From NCBI GenBank assembly GCA_944383245.1, contig CALWOU010000007.1:1-53029 (forward strand): DNA of 53,029 bases, in the 5' to 3' direction. Below the pieces are notes generated by a model. That model was given only the letters and a program-made list of their open reading frames with translations. It was not told the DNA's origin and searched no databases. Made by a program: the position numbers and the translations under genes. Every line of letters starts with the position of its first letter. Positions within the stretch are counted from its first letter, which is position 1. This document shows, piece after piece, positions 26,396-33,882 of the stretch. The stretch is from an uncultured Clostridia bacterium (lineage in GTDB: Bacteria; Bacillota; Clostridia; Christensenellales; UBA1242).

Positions 26396-27240
26396 TATTC
26401 TTTAACTTCCTCTTTTTTCTCTGCTTTTGCCTTTTTTGCTGGACGTTTCTTTTTTTCTTCAACAGGTTCTGATTTTTCTTCGTCCTTTACAATATCACCT
26501 GTAACCATACTAGCCATTGAAACTTCATCATCTTCTGCGTTAATATCGTGAATTACAACTCCGCCCTTTGCTTCCATAATAGCATCTGTTAAAGTTGAAA
26601 GAATAAGTTTAACTGAACCGATTGCATCGTCATTTGCTGGGATACAAACTGTAACATCATCCGGGTCACTGTTAGTGTCCACAATGCCGACTGTTGGGAT
26701 GCCTAATCTCTTTGCCTCTTTAACTGCGATATGTTCTGTGTGAGGGTCAACTAAGATAATCAATCCTGGAAGAGTTGTCATATCCTTAATACCGATTAGA
26801 TTGTTTGTTAATTTGTCGCGTTCTGCTTTTAGTTTGATAACTTCTTTTTTAGGAAGAAGGTCGAAATCGCCTAATGCTTCCATATTGTTTAACTTGTTCA
26901 TTCTATCAATTCTCTTTCTGATAGTAACAAAATTAGTTAGTGTTCCGCCAAGCCAACGTGAATTTACATAATACATTCCACTGCGCTCAGCTTCTTGCTT
27001 AACTGTTTCTTGCGCTTGTTTCTTTGTGCCGATAAACAACACACTAGCGCCAGCAAGCACTTTTTCTTTGATGAACATATATGCTTCATCGATTTGCTTT
27101 TGAGTGTCCTCAAGATTTAAAATGTGGATGTTGTTTCTATCTGTGAAGATATATTTTTTCATTTTAGGATTCCACTTCCTAGTTTGGTGACCAAAATGGC
27201 AACCTGCTTCTAATAATTGTTTCATTGAAATAACTGACAT
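26395..27240 (-). CDS. rpsB: 30S ribosomal protein S2
   Basis: S2 is among the last proteins to join the 30S subunit. The 281-residue protein shows [27 protein letters not shown], a signature early motif, then [20 protein letters not shown] and [25 protein letters not shown]. The last 45 residues are a Lys/Glu-rich tail not found in short S2 proteins. A CAGGAGG site precedes the ATG. A leader of about 245 nt precedes it. Confidence 0.98.
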   Translation of the reverse strand: MSVISMKQLLEAGCHFGHQTRKWNPKMKKYIFTDRNNIHILNLEDTQKQIDEAYMFIKEKVLAGASVLFIGTKKQAQETVKQEAERSGMYYVNSRWLGGTLTNFVTIRKRIDRMNKLNNMEALGDFDLLPKKEVIKLKAERDKLTNNLIGIKDMTTLPGLIILVDPHTEHIAVKEAKRLGIPTVGIVDTNSDPDDVTVCIPANDDAIGSVKLILSTLTDAIMEAKGGVVIHDINAEDDEVSMASMVTGDIVKDEEKSEPVEEKKKRPAKKAKAEKKEEVKE

Positions 27241-27493
27241 AAATTTTAACCTCCTGTTTGTCTCTTCCCCATTAGTCGTCTTACCAAAACAACCTAAAAA
27301 GTTTATTTTTAACTTTACATCACAGCAAAATTATAATGTTAACATATTGTTTATTTAAGATTTATATTGCAACATTAAGACTTTCAATAACACTAATAAT
27401 GCAAAAATATTTTAAATCTTAACTAAACTAAATAAACAAGTTTTAGGCAACAAGAATGGCAATCGTAATAGGTGCTATTCATTGAACTTGTTT
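27241..27493 (-). promoter_or_regulatory. Long structured leader of rpsB-tsf
   Basis: Between the predicted transcription start near 27487 and the rpsB ATG lie about 245 nt. They contain two larger stems, 27485-27493 with 27434-27442 (AAACAAGTT/AACTTGTTT) and 27413-27421 with 27356-27364 (TAAGATTTA/TAAATCTTA), each with inner pairing. The first stem begins inside the region of the predicted start, so its outer pairs are uncertain. In many bacteria S2 represses its own mRNA through such a leader; that is a hypothesis here. The wider gap, 27241-27682, is otherwise AT-rich with nothing recognised. Confidence 0.45.
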
Positions 27494-27522
27494 ATAATAC
27501 CAAATCAAACAAAAATTGTCAA
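27494..27522 (-). promoter_or_regulatory. Promoter of rpsB-tsf
   Basis: TTGACA (27517-27522) and TATTAT (27494-27499) are separated by 17 nt. This is the only strong promoter seen upstream of rpsB. Confidence 0.8.
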
Positions 27523-27682
27523 CACAATTTGCAAATTTTATTTAAATACATTAAAAACGCACTTGTTATTTTATTTGTTTAAGCGAAGGATTGATTTAAT
27601 TTTTAGTGAAGTTTACTTTATATTAAACCTTTATATATAAAAAATTTAAATCAAATAAGTCTAAGTGTTTATCATTATTTTG

Positions 27683-28024
27683 CTACTTATTGCCTTCACT
27701 CTCTTGCAAAAGTTTTTCGTAGGCGTCGATAACTTTATCTATTACGTCTTGGTTGGTTTCTTGGCGGTAGGTGGAATTTTCAGTGTCAATTGCAAGCACG
27801 AAGAGAGTTTCGCCCTCTTCATCCTCTTTTACTCCCTCTATTTTTGTTACAGGAAATAGCATTGCATAGTAATAGTCTGAATCATCAAGTGAAATTAAAG
27901 CGACTTGTTCAAATTCAATAGGTTTGTTATCTTTATCCATTAAAATTATATTATCAACACAATTTTCGTCCAAAATCTGCTCGATTGGATTTGGAACGGG
28001 TTTAAATTCATTTTCTTTTTTCAT
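27683..28024 (-). CDS. DUF1292 family protein (YrzB-like)
   Basis: A 113-residue acidic protein. The DUF1292 core is visible as NIILMDKDNKPIEFEQVALISLDDSDYYYAMLFPV, with EDEEGETLFVLAIDTE after it. The family is widespread in Firmicutes and of unknown function. It overlaps ruvX by 4 nt, the same ruvX-yrzB order as in B. subtilis, where alaR-region genes precede them. Confidence 0.85.
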   Translation of the reverse strand: MKKENEFKPVPNPIEQILDENCVDNIILMDKDNKPIEFEQVALISLDDSDYYYAMLFPVTKIEGVKEDEEGETLFVLAIDTENSTYRQETNQDVIDKVIDAYEKLLQESEGNK

Positions 28025-28434
28025 TTTCTCTCCTTATCTAAATATTCTTGCAATATGATTGACGCACTCACACTATCTAATTTTTCTTTTCGTTTTTTCC
28101 AATCTTTTTCAGTTTGTTTTAGCAACTCTTCTGCCATTAGCGAAGATAAACGTTCATCAACAAACGAAATTTTAATCGGTTTTATTTTCGCGATTTTAGC
28201 CATAAATTCACGCGTTAGGCGGGCAATTTCTTGTTCCTCACCCTGCATATTGAGTGGCAGACCGCACACAATCTCATCCACCTTTTCTTTATCAATAAGG
28301 TCTACAAAATAGTTTATGTCCGCCTCTTCATCCTTTCTATGATAGGTTGAAAACGGGCTTGCCAAAAATTTTGTTGCATCAGAAAGTGCTATACCGATTC
28401 GTTTTAGTCCAAAATCAATACCCATTGCTTTCAT
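28021..28434 (-). CDS. ruvX: Holliday-junction resolvase-like nuclease RuvX/YqgF
   Basis: This 137-residue RNase H-fold nuclease is thought to process the 5' end of pre-16S rRNA; it was first annotated as a putative Holliday junction resolvase. Family motifs are MGIDFGLKRIGIALSD, EIVCGLPLNMQGEEQ and FVDERLSSLMAEELL, followed by DSVSASIILQEYL. The ATG at 28434 has no ribosome site, and TGTTAAAAT ends 6 nt upstream, so the mRNA may be leaderless. Confidence 0.93.
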   Translation of the reverse strand: MKAMGIDFGLKRIGIALSDATKFLASPFSTYHRKDEEADINYFVDLIDKEKVDEIVCGLPLNMQGEEQEIARLTREFMAKIAKIKPIKISFVDERLSSLMAEELLKQTEKDWKKRKEKLDSVSASIILQEYLDKERK

Positions 28435-28440
28435 AGAATG

Positions 28441-28449
28441 ATTTTAACA
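28441..28449 (-). promoter_or_regulatory. Extended -10 element of ruvX
   Basis: The minus strand reads TGTTAAAAT, with the -10 TAAAAT at 28441-28446. The -35 at the proper distance is poor (TTTACT). The -10 lies 6 nt from the start codon. Confidence 0.5.
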
Positions 28450-28681
28450 AAAAAATAAAAAAAAGTAAATTAAATTTAAGTGCAAAAATTTTTACTTACA
28501 CTATTTTAACTTACTTTTAATAGTACAATATTGTAAATTAATTCTGTCATGACAAATTTTTTATAAATAAATATACTTTAAAATTAATAAATATGCTTTT
28601 GTAGTGATAATACTTTAAAATAATTTTGTTATTATATACATTTTATTAGTAAATTCTTTATTATTGATTTCTTTAGTAAAC

Positions 28682-29371
28682 TTATTTTGTAAGATTTTTA
28701 TAAAGTGGCATACGCAATTTTTTTAACGCACGTTCACAGAGGCGTCTGATAAGTTCTCTATCTAGGTTATATAGGTTTCCAATTTCAACATATGTCTTTT
28801 TCTCTCCGTCAACTAAACCATAATGCAATCGTATAATCTCTATCTCTTTTGTTGTTAATCTGCCCAACTCTAATAAATCATTTAGAGTGGAATTAATTGT
28901 TTCTTTTAAACGACTTTTTTGCATATCATCACACAAGTTGTCAAGTTTTTTTAATTCAATTTCTAAGTCGACATTTGATAAATTATTGTTAGAATTATTT
29001 TGAGTTGAATAAGCCACTGTTTGATTATAAAATTCGTTTTCGCGTTTAATGATTGATTCTAAATTATATTTGATAGATTTATATAATCCAGCGATGAAAC
29101 TATTATAATTTAAAGATTCTGAATTTTTTAAATTTAAAACTGCTTTTGTAACCGTTTCGTAAATATATGAAGCATATTCGCTAGGTTCTTTGATTGTTTT
29201 GAAATTTTTTCCAACGTAAACATAGTATTTAGAAAAAGTGGCATTAATTAGTTGTTTTATTGCTTCTTGGTCGTCGTTTATAACGCGCGGATATAATTCA
29301 TTAAATAATTTGCTATTTAACTTTTGTTCCATAAATTTTTGGTCAGATAATGTTTTAACTAACTTTTCCAT
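28682..29371 (-). CDS. Sigma-70-like protein, second of a tandem pair
   Basis: The 229-residue protein has a region 2-like helical domain (about residues 15-105, with PSEYASYIYETVTKAVLN) and a C-terminal region 4-like helix-turn-helix (LTTKEIEIIRLHYGLVDGEKKTYVEIGNLYNLDRELIRRLCERALKKLR). The final helix-turn-helix resembles the vegetative sigma factor type, where an H-Y-G-L turn is typical. Region 3 appears to be missing, as in ECF sigma factors. The start at 29371 follows AGGAG 7 nt away; the frame is open further upstream. It follows the first gene by 10 nt, so the pair is one operon. The promoters they recognise cannot be predicted. Confidence 0.72.
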   Translation of the reverse strand: MEKLVKTLSDQKFMEQKLNSKLFNELYPRVINDDQEAIKQLINATFSKYYVYVGKNFKTIKEPSEYASYIYETVTKAVLNLKNSESLNYNSFIAGLYKSIKYNLESIIKRENEFYNQTVAYSTQNNSNNNLSNVDLEIELKKLDNLCDDMQKSRLKETINSTLNDLLELGRLTTKEIEIIRLHYGLVDGEKKTYVEIGNLYNLDRELIRRLCERALKKLRMPLYKNLTK

Positions 29372-29381
29372 AATTAATCTC

Positions 29382-30017
29382 CTAAACGTTATAATCAACT
29401 AATTTGATTGAATTTTGTGGCGCGCGAAGTTTTCCTATTGCACGGACGTAAATTTGGTGCGCACGCGATGGACCGATGTGTAAAATTTTTGCAATTTGAT
29501 TAAAAGTTTTTGGTTTTCCGTCGTACATTCCTAAATGCAATACAACAACTTTTCTATCTCTCTCACTTAAAGTGTTTAAAACTTCATTAATCTTTTCATT
29601 TTTGTTATCATCTAAAATTTTATCAACTGATGAATTGGATTTTACATTGTCTAAATCAACTAAAGTTAGTAAATGCTTAGTTTCTTTTCTTTCAATTCGC
29701 TCAATTGTTCTTTTAATGTAGGTTTTTAATTGAGTGTGAAAAGAAATGTAATCTTTTTCTTTCATACCCTTTTTAGCGGTTGTTTTTACAAAGTTATATA
29801 CAGTTTCATAAATATCGGAAGCCAATTCTTCAATCGTTAAACTTAACCTTTTCCCATAATGCCTAACAACATACTCTTCAGCAAATGGTTGCAAACTATC
29901 TGCCATTATTTTAACAGCGATCATATCACCATTTATAACTTTCGGATACAATGAATTAAATTCGTCGCGTGTGATTTTAACGTCGGAATAATCTCTATTT
30001 ATCATATTGTTAATCAT
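29382..30017 (-). CDS. Sigma-70-like protein, first of a tandem pair
   Basis: The 211-residue protein is related to its downstream neighbour. It shares the FNSLYPKVINGDMIAVKIM start (FNELYPRVINDDQEAIKQL in the other), a region 2-like part (LTIEELASDIYETVYNFV), and a region 4 helix-turn-helix (LSERDRKVVVLHLGMYDGKPKTFNQIAKILHIGPSRAHQIYVRAIGKLR). The start is placed at the ATG at 30017, which follows GAGG 5 nt away; a GTG lies six bases upstream. No anti-sigma gene is nearby. It could direct a small regulon or be a general regulator of this lineage. Confidence 0.72.
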   Translation of the reverse strand: MINNMINRDYSDVKITRDEFNSLYPKVINGDMIAVKIMADSLQPFAEEYVVRHYGKRLSLTIEELASDIYETVYNFVKTTAKKGMKEKDYISFHTQLKTYIKRTIERIERKETKHLLTLVDLDNVKSNSSVDKILDDNKNEKINEVLNTLSERDRKVVVLHLGMYDGKPKTFNQIAKILHIGPSRAHQIYVRAIGKLRAPQNSIKLVDYNV

Positions 30018-30039
30018 AGCCACCTCTTTTGTTGCAATT

Positions 30040-30067
30040 ATTCTAACACAAAATAAAAATCTGTCAA
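30040..30067 (-). promoter_or_regulatory. Promoter of the sigma-like gene pair
   Basis: TTGACA (30062-30067), a 16-nt spacer ending in TGT, and TAGAAT (30040-30045). Transcription would start near 30033. Confidence 0.75.
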
Positions 30068-30294
30068 TATATATTTTAAAAAGACTGTACGAAAATATAT
30101 ATTAGAATTAATTTGTAATCAAAAAATAAAAAAATTTTATAAAATAGCATAAAATTTAATAAAAAAATTAAAAATTTAGTAATCTTTTTAACATTTTGAA
30201 AAATTTTTTATAAAAAACACCTAACTAAAATGAAATAACTTTTCAAAATTAGTTAGATGAATTTAAAATTTTTAAACATTTAATTGTTTTAAAT

Positions 30295-30474
30295 TTATTT
30301 AGTTTTTTGTTTTTGTTTAGATTGTTGTTCGTTGATTTCAGTTTTGATGTCCTCTATTATTTCTTTACCCTTTTCAACACCTTTTTCAATAGTGTTTTCC
30401 ATAGGTTTATTAACCTTGCACACCACCGCACCAACAACAAAACCAATGCCCATACCAATTAATAATTCTTTCAT
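30295..30474 (-). CDS. Small membrane protein with a basic tail (YtxH-like)
   Basis: A 59-residue protein with one Gly-rich membrane helix (LLIGMGIGFVVGAVVC), followed by a charged amphipathic segment with a repeated Glu-Lys-Gly pattern and a Gln/Lys tail. The layout resembles YtxH-like general stress membrane proteins, but the similarity is only in architecture. The GGGAGG site 6 nt before the ATG at 30474 supports this start over the upstream GTG. It stands alone between the sigma-like pair and the IscU-like gene. Confidence 0.6.
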   Translation of the reverse strand: MKELLIGMGIGFVVGAVVCKVNKPMENTIEKGVEKGKEIIEDIKTEINEQQSKQKQKTK

Positions 30475-30712
30475 ATATCCTCCCACAATTAGTATTTGCA
30501 GAAAGTGACGAATTATGTAATAGAATTTAATATGTAATGCTAAAATTTAAATAAACATTAAAAAAATCAAAACTTTCAAATTGTTTTAATGAAAATTTTG
30601 ATTTCATATATATTTTTATGAAAATTTTTTAAAATTACTTAAAATTATTTAAAATTTTGCTGTTTTTTTAAATTTTTATTGAAATTTTACGAAAATTTTG
30701 ATATTTTATTTT

Positions 30713-31096
30713 TTATTCTTCATTTTTCTTTTTGTTGGCTTTTTCAAATTTTTCAATATAATCTTGAATTGCCATTTTCATACAATCTATGCAGAATGTG
30801 ATGTCAATATCAGAATTATCACCTAAATTTTCTTTAATGTTTTGTTGGTCTAAGAAAAGCATAGATATCATTTTACCTGTGACCATATTTGCCATAGTTG
30901 AGCAAATTGCAATAACGTATGGATTTGCTTGAGCGCGGAACTTGCAGTCAACAATAATTCCGCTATCAACTCTAAGTGAAAATTCAACGTGCGCAGTTCT
31001 GTCCTCATTAAAATTATCTGCAATTCCGTCTGGCTTTGAAATTCTTCCCGCATTTTTAGGGTTATTAAATATTTCTAAAACAACATTACTATACAT
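30713..31096 (-). CDS. IscU-like scaffold protein with displaced cysteines
   Basis: The 127-residue protein has the NifU N-terminal fold, starting YSNVVLEIFNNPKNAGRI and with KFRAQANPYVIAICST in the middle. In normal IscU three cysteines lie in CGD, GCG and HCS motifs. Here the first motif is missing, GCG is NPY, with a cysteine six residues later at 65, and the last region is FCIDCM (Cys102 and Cys105). A further cysteine lies at 51. The ability to build [2Fe-2S] clusters the usual way is therefore doubtful. Its ATG overlaps the iscS end by 8 nt, so it is a partner of that desulfurase. AAGGGGG precedes the start. Confidence 0.75.
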   Translation of the reverse strand: MYSNVVLEIFNNPKNAGRISKPDGIADNFNEDRTAHVEFSLRVDSGIIVDCKFRAQANPYVIAICSTMANMVTGKMISMLFLDQQNIKENLGDNSDIDITFCIDCMKMAIQDYIEKFEKANKKKNEE

Positions 31097-32282
31097 TTCT
31101 ATCCCCCTTTCTCTTACGTATCTTCATACTATAAGTTGATGAATATGCGCGCAACTCGTCAACCGCTTGCTTAATAATTGCAATTGCTTTATCAATTTCT
31201 TCAAAAGTGTTAGAAGTTGAGAAACTAAAACGAATTGTTGAGCGAGCATTGTCCGCTTGAATTCCGATGGCTGAAATAACGTGAGAAACTTTAAGGCTAT
31301 TAGACGTGCAAGCGCTACCCATTGAAACAGCGATTCCGTTCATATCAAGTTTTGTCATCAAACTTTCGCCGTCCACACCAACAAATGTAACTGAAATAAT
31401 GTGTGGAAGTTTTTGCCTTGTTTCTGCATTAATTATAATATTTTCAACCGATTCAGTTAGTTTTGCAACAAAGTAGTCTGATAAACTTTTTAATTTGTGG
31501 TTAAAAATTCTCATATTAGAGTGTGCGATTTCGCTAGCGCGAGCAAAACCAACTATTCCTGGAGTGTTGGCAGTTCCACCACGTTTTCCGCGCTCTTGAT
31601 TTCCGCCAAATATGATAGGGTCAATTTTAATGCCATTTTTTAAATATAAACAGCCAACACCTTTCGGACCATTGAGTTTGTGAGCGGACATTGTCATCAC
31701 ATCAATTTCCATATCTTGAACGTCAATTTCCATATGACCATATAGTTGAACTGCATCTGTCATAAAAATAATATTTTTTTCGTGTGCGGTGCGAGCGATT
31801 GCTTTAATGTTTTGAATTGTGCCAATTTCATTGTTTGCGCCCATTATGGCAATCATTAAAGTTTCTGATCTGATTAAATCTTGCAATTTATCAAAACGAA
31901 TAAAACCGTTTTTATCAACGTCAAGATAAGTCACTTCAAAGCCGTTTTTTTCAAGGTAAGCACAAGCATTTAACACTGAAACGTGCTCAATTTTGCTTGT
32001 AATAATATGATTTCCTTTATCACGATTAGCCATAGCAACACCGACAATTGCCCAAGTGTTTGCTTCACTGCCACTGCCGGTAAAATAAATTTCGTTAGAT
32101 TTTGCATTGATAGTTTCGGCAATTATGTCGCGCGCGCTGTCAACTAAATTTTGTGCCTCTCTTCCAAACAAATGAACGGATTCGCTATTTCCATAACTAT
32201 CTGTCATAACCGGAAGCATAGCATTTAAAACTTCTGCGTTTAAACTTGTTGTTGACGCATTGTCAAAATAAATTTTCTCCAT
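31089..32282 (-). CDS. iscS: Cysteine desulfurase IscS/NifS type
   Basis: A PLP enzyme of 397 residues from MEKIYFDNASTT. The PLP lysine lies in MTMSAHKLNGPKGVG, and the persulfide cysteine in VSMGSACTSNSLKVSH. It supplies sulfur for Fe-S clusters and other sulfur carriers. The start at 32282 is favoured because GGAGAG precedes it and the family begins there. It is the second desulfurase in this window and differs from the ThiI-linked one in its partner, the IscU-like gene that overlaps its end. Confidence 0.94.
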   Translation of the reverse strand: MEKIYFDNASTTSLNAEVLNAMLPVMTDSYGNSESVHLFGREAQNLVDSARDIIAETINAKSNEIYFTGSGSEANTWAIVGVAMANRDKGNHIITSKIEHVSVLNACAYLEKNGFEVTYLDVDKNGFIRFDKLQDLIRSETLMIAIMGANNEIGTIQNIKAIARTAHEKNIIFMTDAVQLYGHMEIDVQDMEIDVMTMSAHKLNGPKGVGCLYLKNGIKIDPIIFGGNQERGKRGGTANTPGIVGFARASEIAHSNMRIFNHKLKSLSDYFVAKLTESVENIIINAETRQKLPHIISVTFVGVDGESLMTKLDMNGIAVSMGSACTSNSLKVSHVISAIGIQADNARSTIRFSFSTSNTFEEIDKAIAIIKQAVDELRAYSSTYSMKIRKRKGDRNV

Positions 32283-32308
32283 ATTTCTCTCCAAAATTTT
32301 GTTACTAT

Positions 32309-32337
32309 ACTTTATCATAAGTTTTCAACTTTGTCAA
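32309..32337 (-). promoter_or_regulatory. Promoter of iscS-iscU
   Basis: TTGACA (32332-32337), a 17-nt spacer ending in TGA, and TAAAGT (32309-32314). Confidence 0.75.
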
Positions 32338-32470
32338 TATTAAAAATAAAAAATAGGGTCAGAAATTTGACCATACTTTTAAAAATAATAAAAATTTTTT
32401 AAAATTTATAAAAATTAAATATCATTAACCAAGATTTTAACAAAAATTAAGTACAATTCAATAATACTAA

Positions 32471-32541
32471 AAGCGAGATTAGTATAATATCTGTAAAAAT
32501 AAACAAGGTTGCAATGAGGTAAATTATATTGCATCTCGTTT
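32471..32541. other. Nested inverted repeats between iscS and the thioredoxin gene
   Basis: A 9-bp stem (32471-32479 with 32533-32541, one G-U pair on the plus strand) encloses a second stem (TGCAA/TTGCA). A TATAAT hexamer is at 32483-32488 on the plus strand, inside the structure. It might be a small structured RNA or simply the untranslated end of the thioredoxin transcript. I recognise no family. Confidence 0.25.
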
Positions 32542-32612
32542 AAAGATTTAAACTAAATTTTAGATCGTTAAACTATTAGAATAAAAATTTAACATTAATA
32601 AAATTAGTTAGA

Positions 32613-32939
32613 TTAATCTTCCATTTTAGTGTCTTTACAGCGCAAAACAAATTCTTCCATATTTTCGTATGGATTAAGACCTACTATACTATCAATTTTC
32701 TTTCCTGACCTAAAAGCCACCACAGTTGGCACACTGAAAACGCGATAACGTTTTGCAATTTCTTCACTTTCATCGATATCTAGGTTAAAAAATCTGATAT
32801 CTTTGTGATTATCTGCAAGGCGCTCCATTATTGGTTTTAACATTCTGCAAGGCATACACCAAGTGGCAGAAAAATCAATTATAGTAAGTTCGTCTGAATT
32901 GATTGTGTCGTCAAAATTTTTTTCTGTTACGTTTTCCAT
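32613..32939 (-). CDS. Thioredoxin
   Basis: A 108-residue thioredoxin-fold protein. The active site is WCMPC, at DFSATWCMPCRMLKPIM, where most thioredoxins have WCGPC. The cis-proline segment is VFSVPTVVAF, and a closing GLNPYENMEEFV follows. It likely acts as a cytosolic disulfide reductase. The Met between the cysteines may shift its redox potential. An AAGGAG site precedes it, and it is a single gene upstream of iscS. Confidence 0.9.
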   Translation of the reverse strand: MENVTEKNFDDTINSDELTIIDFSATWCMPCRMLKPIMERLADNHKDIRFFNLDIDESEEIAKRYRVFSVPTVVAFRSGKKIDSIVGLNPYENMEEFVLRCKDTKMED

Positions 32940-33149
32940 ACTTTTCTCCTTTTTACTTTTATTATTTGTTAATTTGTACTTATTTAATTATTATTTTTAT
33001 ATAATAAAATTGATTTAAATACAGTGTTAATTTATTAATTTTAATCGTTTATTTGTTATACTTTTAATATACAAAATCAAATAAATTTTTTAAAATTTCA
33101 AAAATTATGCTATTTTTTTTGTAATTTTAAATAAAAATATGTATTTTTT

Positions 33150-33845
33150 TTAAATTTTTAAAATTTTTTGAATAATTCTTGCGCACATAACTGTTGCCAT
33201 ATTTATAGGATAGTATACCACACTTGCCACAATTTTGCAATCAAATTTGGTTGCTTTTTGTTTAGTATAACAAACTTCTAAATGTTTTATTCGGTTTTCA
33301 GTGCAATATTTTCTTAGAATTTTTGCGATTGGGTCATAACTTGTTTTATAAATATCTGCAATTTCAAAATGAGGAATTTCAGCATACCTATTCCCTGCAC
33401 CACACGCACATAAAATGTAAACACCTAATTCGTTTGCTTTAGTTATGAGTGATTTTTTAGCATTCAAGTCATCAATACAATCAACGATTATATCGTAATT
33501 TGACAAATTAAATTCGTTAATATTTTCGCTAGTAAGTTTAGTTGAATACTTTTTTAAATTAATGTTAGGATTTATATTTTTCAATTTCCTTTCCATTTCG
33601 TCCACTTTTGTTTTTCCAACATTATCTTGAAAAGCAACAAGTTGACGATTAATATTTGTGACATCAATTTTATCAAAATCCACGATTGTAATATTGCTTA
33701 CACCAGAGCGCACTAAAAACTCAACGAGCGCCGAACCAACCCCACCAACACCAAAAACTATGATACGAGCGGACTTTATTTTTTTAATTCCGTCCTCTCC
33801 TATCATAATTTTAAATCTATCTAAAAATTCGCTTTTATTTTGCAT
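33150..33845 (-). CDS. tcdA: E1-like tRNA threonylcarbamoyladenosine dehydratase (TcdA-like)
   Basis: The 231-residue protein belongs to the ThiF/MoeB/HesA adenylating family. It has the nucleotide-binding GVGGVGSALVEFLVRSGV, then DFDKIDVTNINRQ and DCIDDLNAKKSLI, and lacks the MoeB-type zinc cysteines. The length and the segment KTSYDPIAKILRK fit TcdA, which dehydrates t6A at position 37 of tRNAs to the cyclic form. TcdA works with sulfur carriers in some species, which fits the nearby desulfurase. Another ThiF-family role is possible. Confidence 0.8.
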   Translation of the reverse strand: MQNKSEFLDRFKIMIGEDGIKKIKSARIIVFGVGGVGSALVEFLVRSGVSNITIVDFDKIDVTNINRQLVAFQDNVGKTKVDEMERKLKNINPNINLKKYSTKLTSENINEFNLSNYDIIVDCIDDLNAKKSLITKANELGVYILCACGAGNRYAEIPHFEIADIYKTSYDPIAKILRKYCTENRIKHLEVCYTKQKATKFDCKIVASVVYYPINMATVMCARIIQKILKI

Positions 33846-33882
33846 ATTGTTAAGTTTAATTATTTGGAATTAAATTACAGTA

